This document shows positions 1 through 8,733 of a stretch of DNA of 64,000 nucleotides, in pieces (position 1 is the first letter of the stretch; each line of letters opens with the position of its first letter). Below the pieces are notes generated by a model. That model was given only the letters and a program-made list of their open reading frames with translations, did no database searches and was not told the DNA's origin. Source of the DNA: an uncultured Collinsella sp. (GTDB taxonomy: Bacteria; Actinomycetota; Coriobacteriia; Coriobacteriales; Coriobacteriaceae); contig UQTU01000005.1 of the NCBI GenBank assembly GCA_900544135.1, forward strand, positions 48,739 to 112,738, given 5' to 3'. A program made the position numbers and the translations under genes.

Positions 1-284
1 AGCTTTCCGCTGAGCTTTTGGCCGCGGGCCGCAGCTCCGACGAGCCGGCGGCGCTCGTGTACAAGGCGACCTGGCCTGAGGAGCGTGTGGTGCGATGCAC
101 AGTGGGCACGCTCGCCGATGCGGGCGCGCGAGAGGGCATCGACCGCACGGCGCTCGTGGTGGTTGGCCGCGTGCTCGGAGCTCGCGGCGGACTTGCGCAC
201 GACGGCGCGCAAGCGGAGTCGTACGAGCGCAGCAAGCTTTACGACCCTTCGTTTGCCACGGGCTATCGGAAGGCGAGCAGCTAG
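1..284 (+). CDS. cbiF: Precorrin-4/cobalt-precorrin-4 C11-methyltransferase, 3' end only
   Basis: This is the C-terminal ~93 residues of a protein that begins before the window; the reading frame is open from base 3. It would methylate C11 of cobalt-precorrin-4 with SAM in cobalamin ring synthesis. The visible part matches the end of the CbiF/CobM family: an ALVYKATWPEE strand, a TALVVVGRVLG strand, and the C-terminal signature SKLYDPSFATGYR (family pattern SxLYdpxFxhgyR). The SAM-binding N-terminal half is not visible. The next gene, cbiD, starts 1 base after the stop, which supports an operon. Assignment from motif recall is firm; completeness upstream cannot be judged. Confidence 0.85.
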   Translation, partial: LSAELLAAGRSSDEPAALVYKATWPEERVVRCTVGTLADAGAREGIDRTALVVVGRVLGARGGLAHDGAQAESYERSKLYDPSFATGYRKASS

Positions 285-285
285 C

Positions 286-1470
286 GTGGCCTTCGAGCAC
301 TACATATATACTGGGACGACCCGCCTGCGCTGCGGCTACACCACGGGGAGCTGCGCCGCGCTCGCGGCGAAGGCGGCCTGCGAGATGCTCTTGTCACGAA
401 AGACCGTGGGCCGCGTGTCGATCGTCACCCCCGGCGGGCTGCCCGTCGAGACGGACGTGGTCGACGCATGCATCGGCGAGGGGTGCGCCCAGTGCGCCGT
501 GCGAAAGGACGCAGGCGACGATGCCGATGTGACCGACGGCGTGCTCGTGTACGCGCGCGTGGAACATGCGGGGTCGGGCACGGGCGCTGCGGGCAGCAAG
601 GGCGTGCCCACGCGCGAATCGGAAGTTTCCGTCGATGGCGGCGTGGGCGTGGGGCGCGTGACGTTGCCCGGGCTCGAGCAGCCGGTGGGGGCGGCCGCCA
701 TCAACGCAACGCCGCGCGCGATGATCACTTCGGCGGTGCGCGAGGTGTGCGCCGTGCACGGCTTTTCTGGAGATATTGCTGTGACGATTTCGGTACCCGA
801 GGGTGTTGCCCTTGCCAAAAAGACCTTCAACCCGCACCTGGGGATAAAGGACGGCATCTCCATCCTGGGCACGACGGGCATCGTCGAGCCGCGCAGCCTC
901 GCTGCCTTGCGCGACAGCATCGAGCTCGAGATCCGGCAGCATGCGGCTATGGGGCGGCGCGGAGTCGTGCTCACGCCCGGCAACTACGGCGCGCAGTTCA
1001 TCTCGTGGCATTTCCATCTAAACGGTGCGCCGGTGGTCTTCATCTCCAACTTTGTGGGCGATGCGATTGATTGCTGCGTTCGCGAGGGATTCACCAATGT
1101 CCTTCTTGTGGGACACATCGGCAAGTTGGTGAAGGTCGCGGGCGGCATCATGGACACCCATTCGCGTACCGCCGACTGTCGCGCGGAGATTCTGGCCGCC
1201 CACGCGGCCATGGCCGGCGCGGGCGCGAAGACCGTGCGCGAGATCATGTCGTCCGTCACGACCACGGCGGCGCTCGAGGTAATCGAGGCCGCCGGCGCGG
1301 GGGACGCTGCGCGCGCCTCGCTCGCTGCGGCAATCGAGGACAGGTTGCGCCGCCGCGCGGCGGGCGCATGCGACATCGGCGCGGTCGTGTTCGACGCCGA
1401 GCGCCGCGAGCTTTTCCGCACGTCGGGCGCCGATGCAGTTATCGGGGAATTGGGGGCGACGTATGAGTAA
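286..1470 (+). CDS. cbiD: Cobalt-precorrin-5B C1-methyltransferase
   Basis: CbiD methylates C1 of the corrin ring in the anaerobic cobalamin pathway. I chose GTG 286, which follows the cbiF stop by one base and gives 394 residues, normal for the family; upstream in-frame ATGs lie inside cbiF. The N-terminal hallmark LRCGYTTGSCAAL is near residue 13, and GHIGKLVKVAGG, a family signature, is near residue 275. Other typical blocks are TLPGLEQPVGAAAIN and LTPGNYGAQF. The 3' end overlaps the ATG of the following cbiL remnant by 8 bases, so translation was probably coupled. Presence of cbiD, cbiG and cbiH identifies the cobalt-early (anaerobic) route. Confidence 0.95.
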   Translation: MAFEHYIYTGTTRLRCGYTTGSCAALAAKAACEMLLSRKTVGRVSIVTPGGLPVETDVVDACIGEGCAQCAVRKDAGDDADVTDGVLVYARVEHAGSGTGAAGSKGVPTRESEVSVDGGVGVGRVTLPGLEQPVGAAAINATPRAMITSAVREVCAVHGFSGDIAVTISVPEGVALAKKTFNPHLGIKDGISILGTTGIVEPRSLAALRDSIELEIRQHAAMGRRGVVLTPGNYGAQFISWHFHLNGAPVVFISNFVGDAIDCCVREGFTNVLLVGHIGKLVKVAGGIMDTHSRTADCRAEILAAHAAMAGAGAKTVREIMSSVTTTAALEVIEAAGAGDAARASLAAAIEDRLRRRAAGACDIGAVVFDAERRELFRTSGADAVIGELGATYE

Positions 1471-1696
1471 AGGCGTTCTGTACGGGGTGCGCCGCGCAAT
1501 CGGCTGGCCGGGGACGAAAGTGGTCATGAAGGCGCGCCGCTCGCTTGCGGACACGAAGCGCATCCTTCGCGAGGAGGGCGCCTTCGACGGTGCCGAGCTC
1601 GTAGGGGACTGTGGGCTTCCGGGCGAGCGCGTGTACCGCTCGCTCGACGATGTGCCCGATCGGGGCAGCTACTTCTCGACGATGGTGGTGCGCTAG
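1463..1696 (+). pseudogene. cbiL: Remnant of cobalt-precorrin-2 C20-methyltransferase with a large internal in-frame deletion
   Basis: The 77-residue product begins MSKGVLYGV, the usual CbiL N-terminus, and then passes directly (around residues 10-18) into the C-terminal block of CbiL: KVVMKARRSLADTK, then CGLPGERVYRSL, ending SYFSTMVV. Full CbiL proteins are about 230-240 residues, so roughly 155 internal residues, including most of the SAM-binding tetrapyrrole methylase fold, are missing. The frame is kept and the ATG overlaps the end of cbiD as a functional operon gene would. It cannot be a working methyltransferase as written. Either an intact cbiL exists elsewhere, another methylase substitutes, or the pathway is broken. 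Confidence 0.75.
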
Positions 1697-2830
1697 ATGA
1701 GGATTTCCTGCATAGCGTTCACCGAGAGGGGGTATGCGTTGGCGGAGCGCACCGCACGCGCGCTTTCCGATTGCGCGCAGACAGGTGAAGATGACCCTGG
1801 CTGGGACGTTTCCGTTTCGCGCGGGTTCGGCGAGGGGAAGGCCGACCTGCGCGCATGGACGGCGCTTGCGTGGGAAGCGTCGGACGCGCTTCTGTTCGTG
1901 GGCGCGGCGGGCATCGCCGTGCGGGCGATCGCGCCGCATGTCGCCTCGAAGGCAAGCGATTCCGCGGTTGTGGTGATCGACGAGGCGGGGCGCTTTGCCG
2001 TCCCGCTTTTGTCGGGGCATTTGGGCGGTGCGAACGAGCTTGCGCAAACTGTGGCACGCGCGGCAGGGGCCATCCCCGTCATCACCACGGCGACCGACGT
2101 CCGCGGCGTGTGGGCGGTGGATACGTGGGCGCGCTGTGCGGGGCTCGCCGTTTCGAATCCCGAGGCCATCAAGCGAGTGTCGGCGCGGCTGCTTTCGGGC
2201 GGGCGCGTGACGCTCTATTCCGACATGCCGATTTCGGGACAGCCGCCTGAGGGGGTTGACATTGCGTCCGACCGCGCTCGGGCGGATATCGTCGTGTCGC
2301 CGTTCGCTGGCGCGAATGCAGGTGCGTCCGTTCGCGCGGCGGTGACAACGGGCGAGGTCGTGCCCGCCGGTGAGACGGGGAAGCCGGTCGGCGTGCGGGC
2401 GCAGGCGCCTGCGCCCGAGCCGCTTCGCCTTGTCGTGCCCTGCATCGTTGCGGGCATAGGGTGCCGTCGCGGTGCGTGCGCCGAAGCGATCGGGGACGCG
2501 TTTCTTCTCGCGTGCGGGCAGGCGGGCATCACGCCTTCGGCCGTGCGCGAGGCGGCGACGATCGACGTGAAGGCGCACGAGGAGGGTCTGCTCGCCTTCT
2601 GCCGCGCGCGCAATATCCCGCTTGCGACGTATTCCGCAGAGGAGTTGTCGCAGGTCGAAGGTAGCGTTTCGCCATCTAATTTCGTGCGCGCGACGGTGGG
2701 GGTCGACAATGTGTGCGAGCGCGCGGCGCTCGCGGGCGGGGGCAAACTTATCTTCCCGAAGCTCGCTCACGGCGGCGTGACCGTCGCGTTTTCCAAAGTA
2801 TCTATCGAACTTTCGTTTAAGGAGCGGTGA
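1697..2830 (+). CDS. cbiG: Cobalt-precorrin-5A hydrolase
   Basis: CbiG opens the delta-lactone of cobalt-precorrin-5A and releases acetaldehyde (C20 extrusion). The 377-residue product starts at ATG 1697, directly after the cbiL remnant stop. The N-terminal and central CbiG domains show GAAGIAVRAIAPHV near residue 72 and LLSGHLGGANELA near residue 105, followed by PVITTATDVRGVWAVD. The C-terminal domain (from about residue 245) begins IVAGIGCRRGACAEAI and holds SNFVRATVGVDNVCE and the basic KLIFPKLAHGGVTVA segment. All three family blocks are present at normal length. Confidence 0.93.
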   Translation: MRISCIAFTERGYALAERTARALSDCAQTGEDDPGWDVSVSRGFGEGKADLRAWTALAWEASDALLFVGAAGIAVRAIAPHVASKASDSAVVVIDEAGRFAVPLLSGHLGGANELAQTVARAAGAIPVITTATDVRGVWAVDTWARCAGLAVSNPEAIKRVSARLLSGGRVTLYSDMPISGQPPEGVDIASDRARADIVVSPFAGANAGASVRAAVTTGEVVPAGETGKPVGVRAQAPAPEPLRLVVPCIVAGIGCRRGACAEAIGDAFLLACGQAGITPSAVREAATIDVKAHEEGLLAFCRARNIPLATYSAEELSQVEGSVSPSNFVRATVGVDNVCERAALAGGGKLIFPKLAHGGVTVAFSKVSIELSFKER

Positions 2831-3573
2831 TGGGAAAGCTCTTCGTGGTGGGGATCGGCCCGGGCGGCCCCGACGGCATGACGATTGCGGCTCGGCGCGC
2901 GCTCGAGGCGGCCGACATCGTTGTTGGGTACACGAAATACGTGGAGCTCGCGCTTGCCGCCGTGCCTGACGCGGCGCATCTCGCGACGCCGATGATGCAC
3001 GAGGTCGAACGGTGCCGTCTGGCGCTTTCGCGCGCGCAGAGCGGAGAAGCCGTGGCGCTCGTGTGCAGCGGTGACGCGGGCGTTTACGGCATGGCGAGCC
3101 CCGTGCTGGAGCTTGCGGAGGGCTACCCCGATGTAGACGTGGAAGTTATCGCCGGGGCCACCGCGGCTCAGAGCGGGTCGGCGGTGCTCGGCGCCCCGCT
3201 TGCCCACGACTTCGCGGTCGTGTCGCTCTCCGACCTGCTCACGCCGTGGGAGGTCATCGAGCGCAGGCTCGCCGCCGTGGCGAGCGCCGACTTCTGCATC
3301 TGTTTGTACAACCCGCGCAGCAGAAAGCGCGCCGACAGGCTCTCGCGCGCGGCGAAGATTATGCTCGAATGGAAGGCCCCCGACACGCTCTGCGGCTGGG
3401 TACGCAACATCGGGCGCGAGGGGCAGCAGTCGGGCACGTGCAGGCTCTCCGAGCTGGGGGAGCTCGACGCCGACATGTTCACCACCGTGTTCGTCGGCAA
3501 CGCGGACACGAAGCGCGTGGGCGGCCGCATGGTCACGCCGCGCGGGTATCGGGAGATTCCATGCGAAAGGTAA
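2830..3573 (+). CDS. cbiH: Precorrin-3B/cobalt-factor III C17-methyltransferase
   Basis: CbiH methylates C17 with ring contraction. ATG 2830 overlaps the cbiG stop by one base and sits 4 bases after GGAG; a GTG three bases upstream is possible but closer to the SD. The 247-residue protein is a tetrapyrrole methylase: GIGPGGPDGMT near residue 8, the SAM loop CSGDAGVYGMASP near residue 80, and the C-terminal VGNADTKRVGGRMVTPRGY. FCICLYNPRSRKR is the CbiH-specific region. The stop lies 13 bases inside cbiE-T, another translationally coupled junction. Confidence 0.92.
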   Translation: MGKLFVVGIGPGGPDGMTIAARRALEAADIVVGYTKYVELALAAVPDAAHLATPMMHEVERCRLALSRAQSGEAVALVCSGDAGVYGMASPVLELAEGYPDVDVEVIAGATAAQSGSAVLGAPLAHDFAVVSLSDLLTPWEVIERRLAAVASADFCICLYNPRSRKRADRLSRAAKIMLEWKAPDTLCGWVRNIGREGQQSGTCRLSELGELDADMFTTVFVGNADTKRVGGRMVTPRGYREIPCER

Positions 3574-4910
3574 CGATCATCGGGGCGGGGCCCGGAAACC
3601 CCGACTTGCTCTCGCGCGCGGCGCTCGACGCGATCGATATCGCCGACGTGGTCATCGGCGCTCATCGCGCGCTTGCCGGCATCGACGTGCCGCCCGACGT
3701 GGTGAGATGCGAGCTCGTGAAGACGGCGGACATCGTCGCCGCGCTCACCGATGCGGCGTCGTGGCAGCGCGCCGTGGTCGTGATGACGGGCGATGTGGGG
3801 CTGTTCAGCGGCGCGTGCCGCCTGGTGGAGGCGCTCTCCGGCGACGCGCAGGTGGACGTGCACGTCATCCCCGGCATAAGCTCAGCGTCGTATCTCGCCG
3901 CGCGCCTCGCGCGTCCATGGCAGAATTGGCGCTTCGCGAGCGCTCACGGCGTGGCGTGCGACATCGTGGCCGAGGCCGAGCGCGCAGGTGAGCTCTTCCT
4001 CGCCACGTCGGGCGGGGAAGACCCCTCGCGGCTTTCGGGCGAGCTTGTGCAGGCGGGCTTCGGGGACGCGCGCGTGACGGTGGCCGAGCGCCTGTCGTAC
4101 CCCGACGAGCGCATCACCTGCGCGACCGCAAGTGAAATCGCAGATCAGACGTTCGACGACTTGAACGTGATGCTTATCGAGTTCGCAGGCGGCGCCGGGT
4201 CGCCTGCGAACTCTAGCGCAGCCTCCGAGGCGCCGGCCGGCGCGTCATCGCCCGCGGCGGCTTCTTTCGCGGCAGGCTCTGCGGGCGCATCCCGCGCCGC
4301 GAGCTCCCGCTGGCCGTACGCTTCCTCGGGCATTCCCGACGAGCTCTTCATCCGCGGCGACGTTCCCATGACCAAGCAGGAGGTGCGTGCCGTCGCGCTC
4401 GCGAAGCTGCGCCTTACCGCGACCGACACCGTGTGGGACGTCGGCGCCGGCACGGGGAGCGTATCGATCGAGGCGGCGCTCGTCGCGCGAGCGGGGTCGG
4501 TATGGGCGGTCGAGCGTAACGCGGCCGGCGTGCGGCTCATCCGAGAGAACGCGGATGCATTCGGGTGCGGCAACGTGCATGCGGTCCCCGGCGTCGCCCC
4601 CGAAGCGCTCACGAAACTGCCCGTCCCCGACGCCGTGTTCGTCGGCGGGAGCGCGGGCGAGCTTCCCTCCATCGTGGAGGCGGCGCTCGAGAGGAACTCG
4701 CAGGTTCGCCTGTGCGTGCCATGCGTCACCGTTGAGACGCTCACCGAGGCGTGCGCGCTCCTCTCGGGTTCGCGCTTTAAGGGGTTCGAGGCGTGCCAGG
4801 TGTCGGCCGCCCGCGCCGAGGCTGTGGGCTCGCACCATCTTATGAAGGCGCAAAACCCCGTGTTCCTCGTCAGCGCGCGTGGTGCAGGTGGGGAAGGCGG
4901 CGCCCGGTGA
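3561..4910 (+). CDS. cbiET: Precorrin-6Y/cobalt-precorrin-7 C5,C15-methyltransferase (decarboxylating), CbiE-CbiT fusion
   Basis: The 449-residue protein joins CbiE (C5 methylation; residues 1-205, GAGPGNPDLLSRAAL near 7) to CbiT (C15 methylation and decarboxylation; residues ~255-449, IRGDVPMTKQEVRAVAL then the SAM motif DVGAGTGSVSIEAAL near 292). Start ATG 3561 lies inside the cbiH end. The same fusion is known as CobL in the aerobic pathway. Between the domains is a ~45-residue Ala/Ser-rich low-complexity linker (residues ~210-255), longer than the usual join. The stop overlaps cbiA. Confidence 0.93.
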   Translation: MRKVTIIGAGPGNPDLLSRAALDAIDIADVVIGAHRALAGIDVPPDVVRCELVKTADIVAALTDAASWQRAVVVMTGDVGLFSGACRLVEALSGDAQVDVHVIPGISSASYLAARLARPWQNWRFASAHGVACDIVAEAERAGELFLATSGGEDPSRLSGELVQAGFGDARVTVAERLSYPDERITCATASEIADQTFDDLNVMLIEFAGGAGSPANSSAASEAPAGASSPAAASFAAGSAGASRAASSRWPYASSGIPDELFIRGDVPMTKQEVRAVALAKLRLTATDTVWDVGAGTGSVSIEAALVARAGSVWAVERNAAGVRLIRENADAFGCGNVHAVPGVAPEALTKLPVPDAVFVGGSAGELPSIVEAALERNSQVRLCVPCVTVETLTEACALLSGSRFKGFEACQVSAARAEAVGSHHLMKAQNPVFLVSARGAGGEGGAR

Positions 4911-6289
4911 GCACGACCATCCCGCGCTTCATGGTCGCTGCGCCCTCGAGCGGGAGCGGCAAGACGGTCGTTACGTGCGCGCTCCTGCGCGCGCTCGCGC
5001 GCCGCGGCCTCGCATGCGCGGCCTTCAAATGCGGCCCCGACTACATTGATCCGCTCTTTCATCGCCGCGTCGTGGGCGCGCGCTCGGGCAACTTAGACGG
5101 CTTCTTCACCGACGCCCCGACGCTGCGCGCCCTGCTCGCACGCGGCGCCGCGGGCGCGGATATCGCGGTGCTCGAGGGGGTCATGGGCTTCTACGACGGC
5201 ATGGCGCCCGGCGTGGCCGACGCGAGCAGCTACCAGGTTGCGCGCGACACGGAAACGCCGGTCGTTTTAGTGGTGAACGGGCGCGGGGCGTCTTTATCGC
5301 TCGCCGCCGTAATTCGCGGCATTGCCGAGTTCCTGCCTTGTGCGAACGTGCGCGGCGTCGTGCTGAACAAGACGAGCGCCGCTGCCTGCGCCTACGCGGC
5401 GCCTGCGATCGAGAAGCACACGGGCGTCGCGGTTTTGGGGAATATCCCCGCCGACGAGGCGTTCTCGCTCGAAAGCCGGCATTTGGGGCTTGTGACCGCC
5501 GACGAGGTCGAGCAGCTCTCCGCGCGCATCGACAAGATGGCCGAGCTGGTGGAAAAGAGCGTCGACGTCGACCGCTTGCTCGAAATAGCGGCGACGGCAC
5601 CCGATATCAGCGAGGAACCTTACCGGTTGGAGCCGATCGCGGGAGCGCGGCCCATCGTCGCCGTCGCACGTGACGAGGCGTTCTCGTTTTACTACGAGGA
5701 GAACCTGCGCGCGCTCGAGGATCTGGGTTGCGAGCTGGCCTTTTTCAGCCCTCTGTGTGATAGTGAGTTGCCCCGGGGGACAAGCGCCCTCTATCTGGGG
5801 GGCGGCTACCCGGAGCTCAATGCGCGGCAGCTCTCCGAGAACGCGCCGATGCGCGAGGCGGTGCGGCGCGCGGTGGAATCCGGCATGCCGACGGTCGCCG
5901 AATGCGGTGGGTTTCTGTACCTGCAGCGCGAAATCGCCGATAGCGAGGGGCGGCGCTGGCTTGTTGCGGGCGCCCTTGAGGGCGCAAGCGAGAACGGGGG
6001 AAGGCTGTTCCATTTCGGGTACGTGGAGCTCACTTCCCAACGCGACGGGCTCTACGGGCCGCGCGGCACACGCATCCGCGCGCACGAGTTCCACTACTGG
6101 CAGTCCACCTGCCCGGGCGGCGACTTCTGGGCGCAGAAGCCCCGGCGCGACAAGGGCTGGCCGTGCATGACGACCACCCCGTCCCTGGTTGCGGGCTTCC
6201 CGCATGTGTACTATCCTGCGAACCCCGACGTTGCGCGCGCGTTCGCGTCTGCCGCAGCGTCGTTCGCAGAGAGGAGACGGCATGGCTGA
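4907..6289 (+). CDS. cbiA: Cobyrinate a,c-diamide synthase
   Basis: CbiA amidates the a and c side chains of cobyrinate using glutamine and ATP. GTG 4907 overlaps the cbiE-T stop and yields 460 residues, the normal size; the long upstream frame extension lies in cbiT. The dethiobiotin-synthetase-like domain starts with the P-loop VAAPSSGSGKTVVT near residue 10 and contains KCGPDYIDPLFHR. The C-terminal class I glutamine amidotransferase domain has YLGGGYPEL, the nucleophile cysteine in VAECGGFLYL near residue 330, and AHEFHYW near residue 391. The stop lies inside the cobT start. Confidence 0.95.
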   Translation: MSTTIPRFMVAAPSSGSGKTVVTCALLRALARRGLACAAFKCGPDYIDPLFHRRVVGARSGNLDGFFTDAPTLRALLARGAAGADIAVLEGVMGFYDGMAPGVADASSYQVARDTETPVVLVVNGRGASLSLAAVIRGIAEFLPCANVRGVVLNKTSAAACAYAAPAIEKHTGVAVLGNIPADEAFSLESRHLGLVTADEVEQLSARIDKMAELVEKSVDVDRLLEIAATAPDISEEPYRLEPIAGARPIVAVARDEAFSFYYEENLRALEDLGCELAFFSPLCDSELPRGTSALYLGGGYPELNARQLSENAPMREAVRRAVESGMPTVAECGGFLYLQREIADSEGRRWLVAGALEGASENGGRLFHFGYVELTSQRDGLYGPRGTRIRAHEFHYWQSTCPGGDFWAQKPRRDKGWPCMTTTPSLVAGFPHVYYPANPDVARAFASAAASFAERRRHG

Positions 6290-7424
6290 AGCAACCGAAA
6301 CCGCGCTTGCCTGTATCCGCGAGGAAGTCGAGCGTGCGTTCTCGTCGGCGCCGGGCGCCGTGCTCGAAGCTGCGCTCTCCCGGATCGCGCCCGCAGACGA
6401 GTGTGCCCGCGCCGCCGCGTACGCCGCGTGGGACTCCATCGCGCATCCTTTGGGGGGATTGGGCGACTTTGAAGACGCCGTCGCGTGTATCGCCGCAGCT
6501 CAGGGGAGCGCCGAGGTGGCCGAGTTTCCCCGTGCGCTCGCGGTATTCTTCTCCGACAACGGGGTCGTTGCCGAAGGCGTGTCGCAAAGCGGGCAAGACG
6601 TGACGCGAGCCGTCGCGCGCAACATGTGCGAGGGGGCCACGAGCGCCTGCCGCATGGCGGCGTTCGCGGGTGCCGAGGTCGTGCCCGTCGACGTGGGTAT
6701 GGCCCGGGGCATAGAAGACGCGCGCATGGTGCGCGCGAACGTGCGGCGGGGGAGCGGCAACATCGCGCACGCCTCCGCCATGTCTCGCGATGGGGCCGTG
6801 CGCGCGATCGAGGTCGGAATCGCCGTCGCGTGCGGGCTTGCGCGCGCCGGCGTGCGCCTTCTCGCCGCGGGCGAGATGGGCATCGGCAACACGACCACCT
6901 CGGCGGCGGTGGCTGCAGTGCTCATCCGGGCGGACGCGCGGAGCCTCGTCGGGCGCGGCGCGGGGCTCTCGGACGCCTCGCTCGCGCGCAAGCGCGACGT
7001 GGTCGAGCGCGCTATCGACGCGAACTCGCCCGATCCCGCCGACCCGATCGACGTACTCTCGAAGGTGGGCGGCTTCGACATCGCGGCGATGTGCGGCTTC
7101 TACCTGGGGGCCGCGGCCTCGAAGGCGCCGGCGCTCCTCGACGGGGTCATATCCTGCACGGCGGCCCTGTGCGCGGCGCGCCTGTGCCCCAATGCCTTGG
7201 GCTACCTCGTGGGCACCCACGCATCAAGCGAACCCGCAAGCCAGGAGCTCCTTCGCGAGCTCGGCATAAAGGCACCCCTCGACGCAGGCATGCACTTGGG
7301 CGAGGGCGCGGGCGCCATGGCGTATCTGCCCCTTCTGGATTCGGCGCTGCGCGTGTACCGGGATGGGAAGACATTCACGGCGACTGGCATGGCTGCTTAC
7401 GAGCATTTCGAGGCCGGGAAATGA
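6282..7424 (+). CDS. cobT: Nicotinate-nucleotide:dimethylbenzimidazole phosphoribosyltransferase
   Basis: CobT activates the lower-ligand base to alpha-ribazole 5'-phosphate. ATG 6282, preceded by GAGGAGA at 6271-6277, gives 380 residues. Family signatures are FFSDNGVVAEGVSQ near residue 88, LLAAGEMGIGNTTTSAAV near residue 195, and HLGEGAGAMAYLP near residue 340, where the Glu is the predicted catalytic base. It opens the nucleotide-loop assembly part of the operon (cobT, cobU, cobS, cobC). No lower-ligand synthesis gene (bluB or bza) is in this window. Confidence 0.95.
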   Translation: MAEATETALACIREEVERAFSSAPGAVLEAALSRIAPADECARAAAYAAWDSIAHPLGGLGDFEDAVACIAAAQGSAEVAEFPRALAVFFSDNGVVAEGVSQSGQDVTRAVARNMCEGATSACRMAAFAGAEVVPVDVGMARGIEDARMVRANVRRGSGNIAHASAMSRDGAVRAIEVGIAVACGLARAGVRLLAAGEMGIGNTTTSAAVAAVLIRADARSLVGRGAGLSDASLARKRDVVERAIDANSPDPADPIDVLSKVGGFDIAAMCGFYLGAAASKAPALLDGVISCTAALCAARLCPNALGYLVGTHASSEPASQELLRELGIKAPLDAGMHLGEGAGAMAYLPLLDSALRVYRDGKTFTATGMAAYEHFEAGK

Positions 7425-7969
7425 CGGTGACGTTCGTTATCGGTGCCGCCGCGAGCGGCAAGAGCGCCTATGCCGAGTCCCTGTGCCTCGGGCACGACGG
7501 CCCCCGCGTGTACCTGGCAACGATGGAGCCCTTCGGGGAAGAGGGCGCCCGCCGCATCGCGCGCCATCGGGCGCTGCGCGAGGGCAAGGGGTTTTCCACC
7601 CTCGAGCGCACGCGTGACGTGGGCGCCGCAGTGCCCGGGCTTCCGCGCGGCTGCACGCTTCTTTTGGAGGACGTGGGCAACCTGGTTGCGAACGAGCTTT
7701 TCGCGGAAGGCGGCTTGTCCCCACGTGACCCCGACGCTACGGCGCGCGAGGTGCTCGGAGACATCGAACGGCTCGCTCAGGCCGCTGCGTATACGGTGGT
7801 GGTCACCGTCGACGTGTTCGCCGATGGGATGCGCTACGATGATGGGACCGAGGCATGGAGACGCGCGCTCGCGCGCGTGAACGCGGGCGTGGCAGCGCTG
7901 GCCGACCGCGCAGTCGAAGTGGTATGCGGGATTCCCGTGTGGATGAAAGGCGAAGGACCTACAAGGTGA
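7421..7969 (+). CDS. cobU: Adenosylcobinamide kinase / adenosylcobinamide-phosphate guanylyltransferase
   Basis: CobU phosphorylates adenosylcobinamide and then attaches GMP. The 182-residue protein from ATG 7421 (ATGA overlap with cobT) has the P-loop VIGAAASGKSAYAE near residue 5 and RRIARHRALREGKGF near residue 45, which includes the histidine that carries GMP in characterised CobU. TLLLEDVGNLVANELF matches the family Walker-B region. It ends with CGIPVWMKG. The next product contains a second, incomplete CobU-like domain, so this is the one expected to be active. Confidence 0.94.
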   Translation: MTVTFVIGAAASGKSAYAESLCLGHDGPRVYLATMEPFGEEGARRIARHRALREGKGFSTLERTRDVGAAVPGLPRGCTLLLEDVGNLVANELFAEGGLSPRDPDATAREVLGDIERLAQAAAYTVVVTVDVFADGMRYDDGTEAWRRALARVNAGVAALADRAVEVVCGIPVWMKGEGPTR

Positions 7970-8733
7970 AGATAGCAGAGGCAATCGGCGCGGCGTTCGG
8001 AACGTTCTCGCGCATTCCCGTCCCGAAATCGGCCTGGACTGATTTCGGGTCAACCCATGCGCTTGCCGCGTTTCCCCTGGTGGGACTTGCGGAAGGCTTC
8101 CTCATGACGGTGTGGGGGCACGTGGCGAACCTGCTCGGCGTGCCCGCGACCATCGTCGCGGCCGTGCTCGTGGCGTTGCCTGTGGCGGTGACGGGAGGCA
8201 TCCATCTAGACGGGCTCTGCGACACCTCCGATGCGCTTGCAAGTTGGGCCCCGCGCGAGCGAAAGCTCGAGATCATGCACGACCCGCGGGCGGGCGCCTT
8301 CGGGGTCATCGGTGTTGTCGTGTACCTTATTCTGCAGTTTTCCCTGTTCACCGCGCTGCCGCTTACGGCGGGGGCGTTCCTCGCGCTTCTGTGCTCGCTC
8401 GTGTTCTCCCGCGCGCTTTCGGGGCTCGCCTTAGAATGCTGGCCTGCCGCGCGGGCGGACGGCATGGCCGCGGGGCTCTCGCCTGCGAAGAAGCGCGCGG
8501 CGATCGTCGTGCCGCTTTGCGCTTTCGCTGCGGCTTCGGCTGCAGGGATGGTCGCGTGCGCTCGGGCCGTCGGCGCCCTTATGGCGGTGGCGGGGCTTTT
8601 GGCGCTCGCGTGGTACCGCCATGTTGCCCTGTCCCGCTTCGGCGGGGTGACGGGTGATTTGGCCGGATGGTTTCTGCAATGGGCCGAGCTCGCGATGCTT
8701 GCCATGCTGGTGGCGGGGGGCATGCTCCTATGA
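7966..8733 (+). CDS. cobS: Adenosylcobinamide-GDP ribazoletransferase (cobalamin synthase)
   Basis: CobS joins AdoCbi-GDP with alpha-ribazole(-phosphate) at the membrane. GTG 7966 overlaps the cobU stop and gives 255 residues, the family size; the longer frame upstream lies in cobU. The hydrophobic helices are clear across the protein. Hallmarks are THALAAFPLVGL near residue 25, HLDGLCDTSDALASW near residue 79 (aspartates bind the metal-nucleotide), IMHDPRAGAFGV near residue 102, and a closing FGGVTGDLAGWFLQW. Neighbours cobT, cobU and cobC complete the step. Confidence 0.94.
   Translation: MKIAEAIGAAFGTFSRIPVPKSAWTDFGSTHALAAFPLVGLAEGFLMTVWGHVANLLGVPATIVAAVLVALPVAVTGGIHLDGLCDTSDALASWAPRERKLEIMHDPRAGAFGVIGVVVYLILQFSLFTALPLTAGAFLALLCSLVFSRALSGLALECWPAARADGMAAGLSPAKKRAAIVVPLCAFAAASAAGMVACARAVGALMAVAGLLALAWYRHVALSRFGGVTGDLAGWFLQWAELAMLAMLVAGGMLL

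Noticed and set aside
1439..2770. Long antisense open frames across the cobalamin operon, for example one of 443 codons on the - strand
   Set aside because: They are shadows caused by extreme GC3. They lack family motifs and SD sites and oppose well-supported genes.
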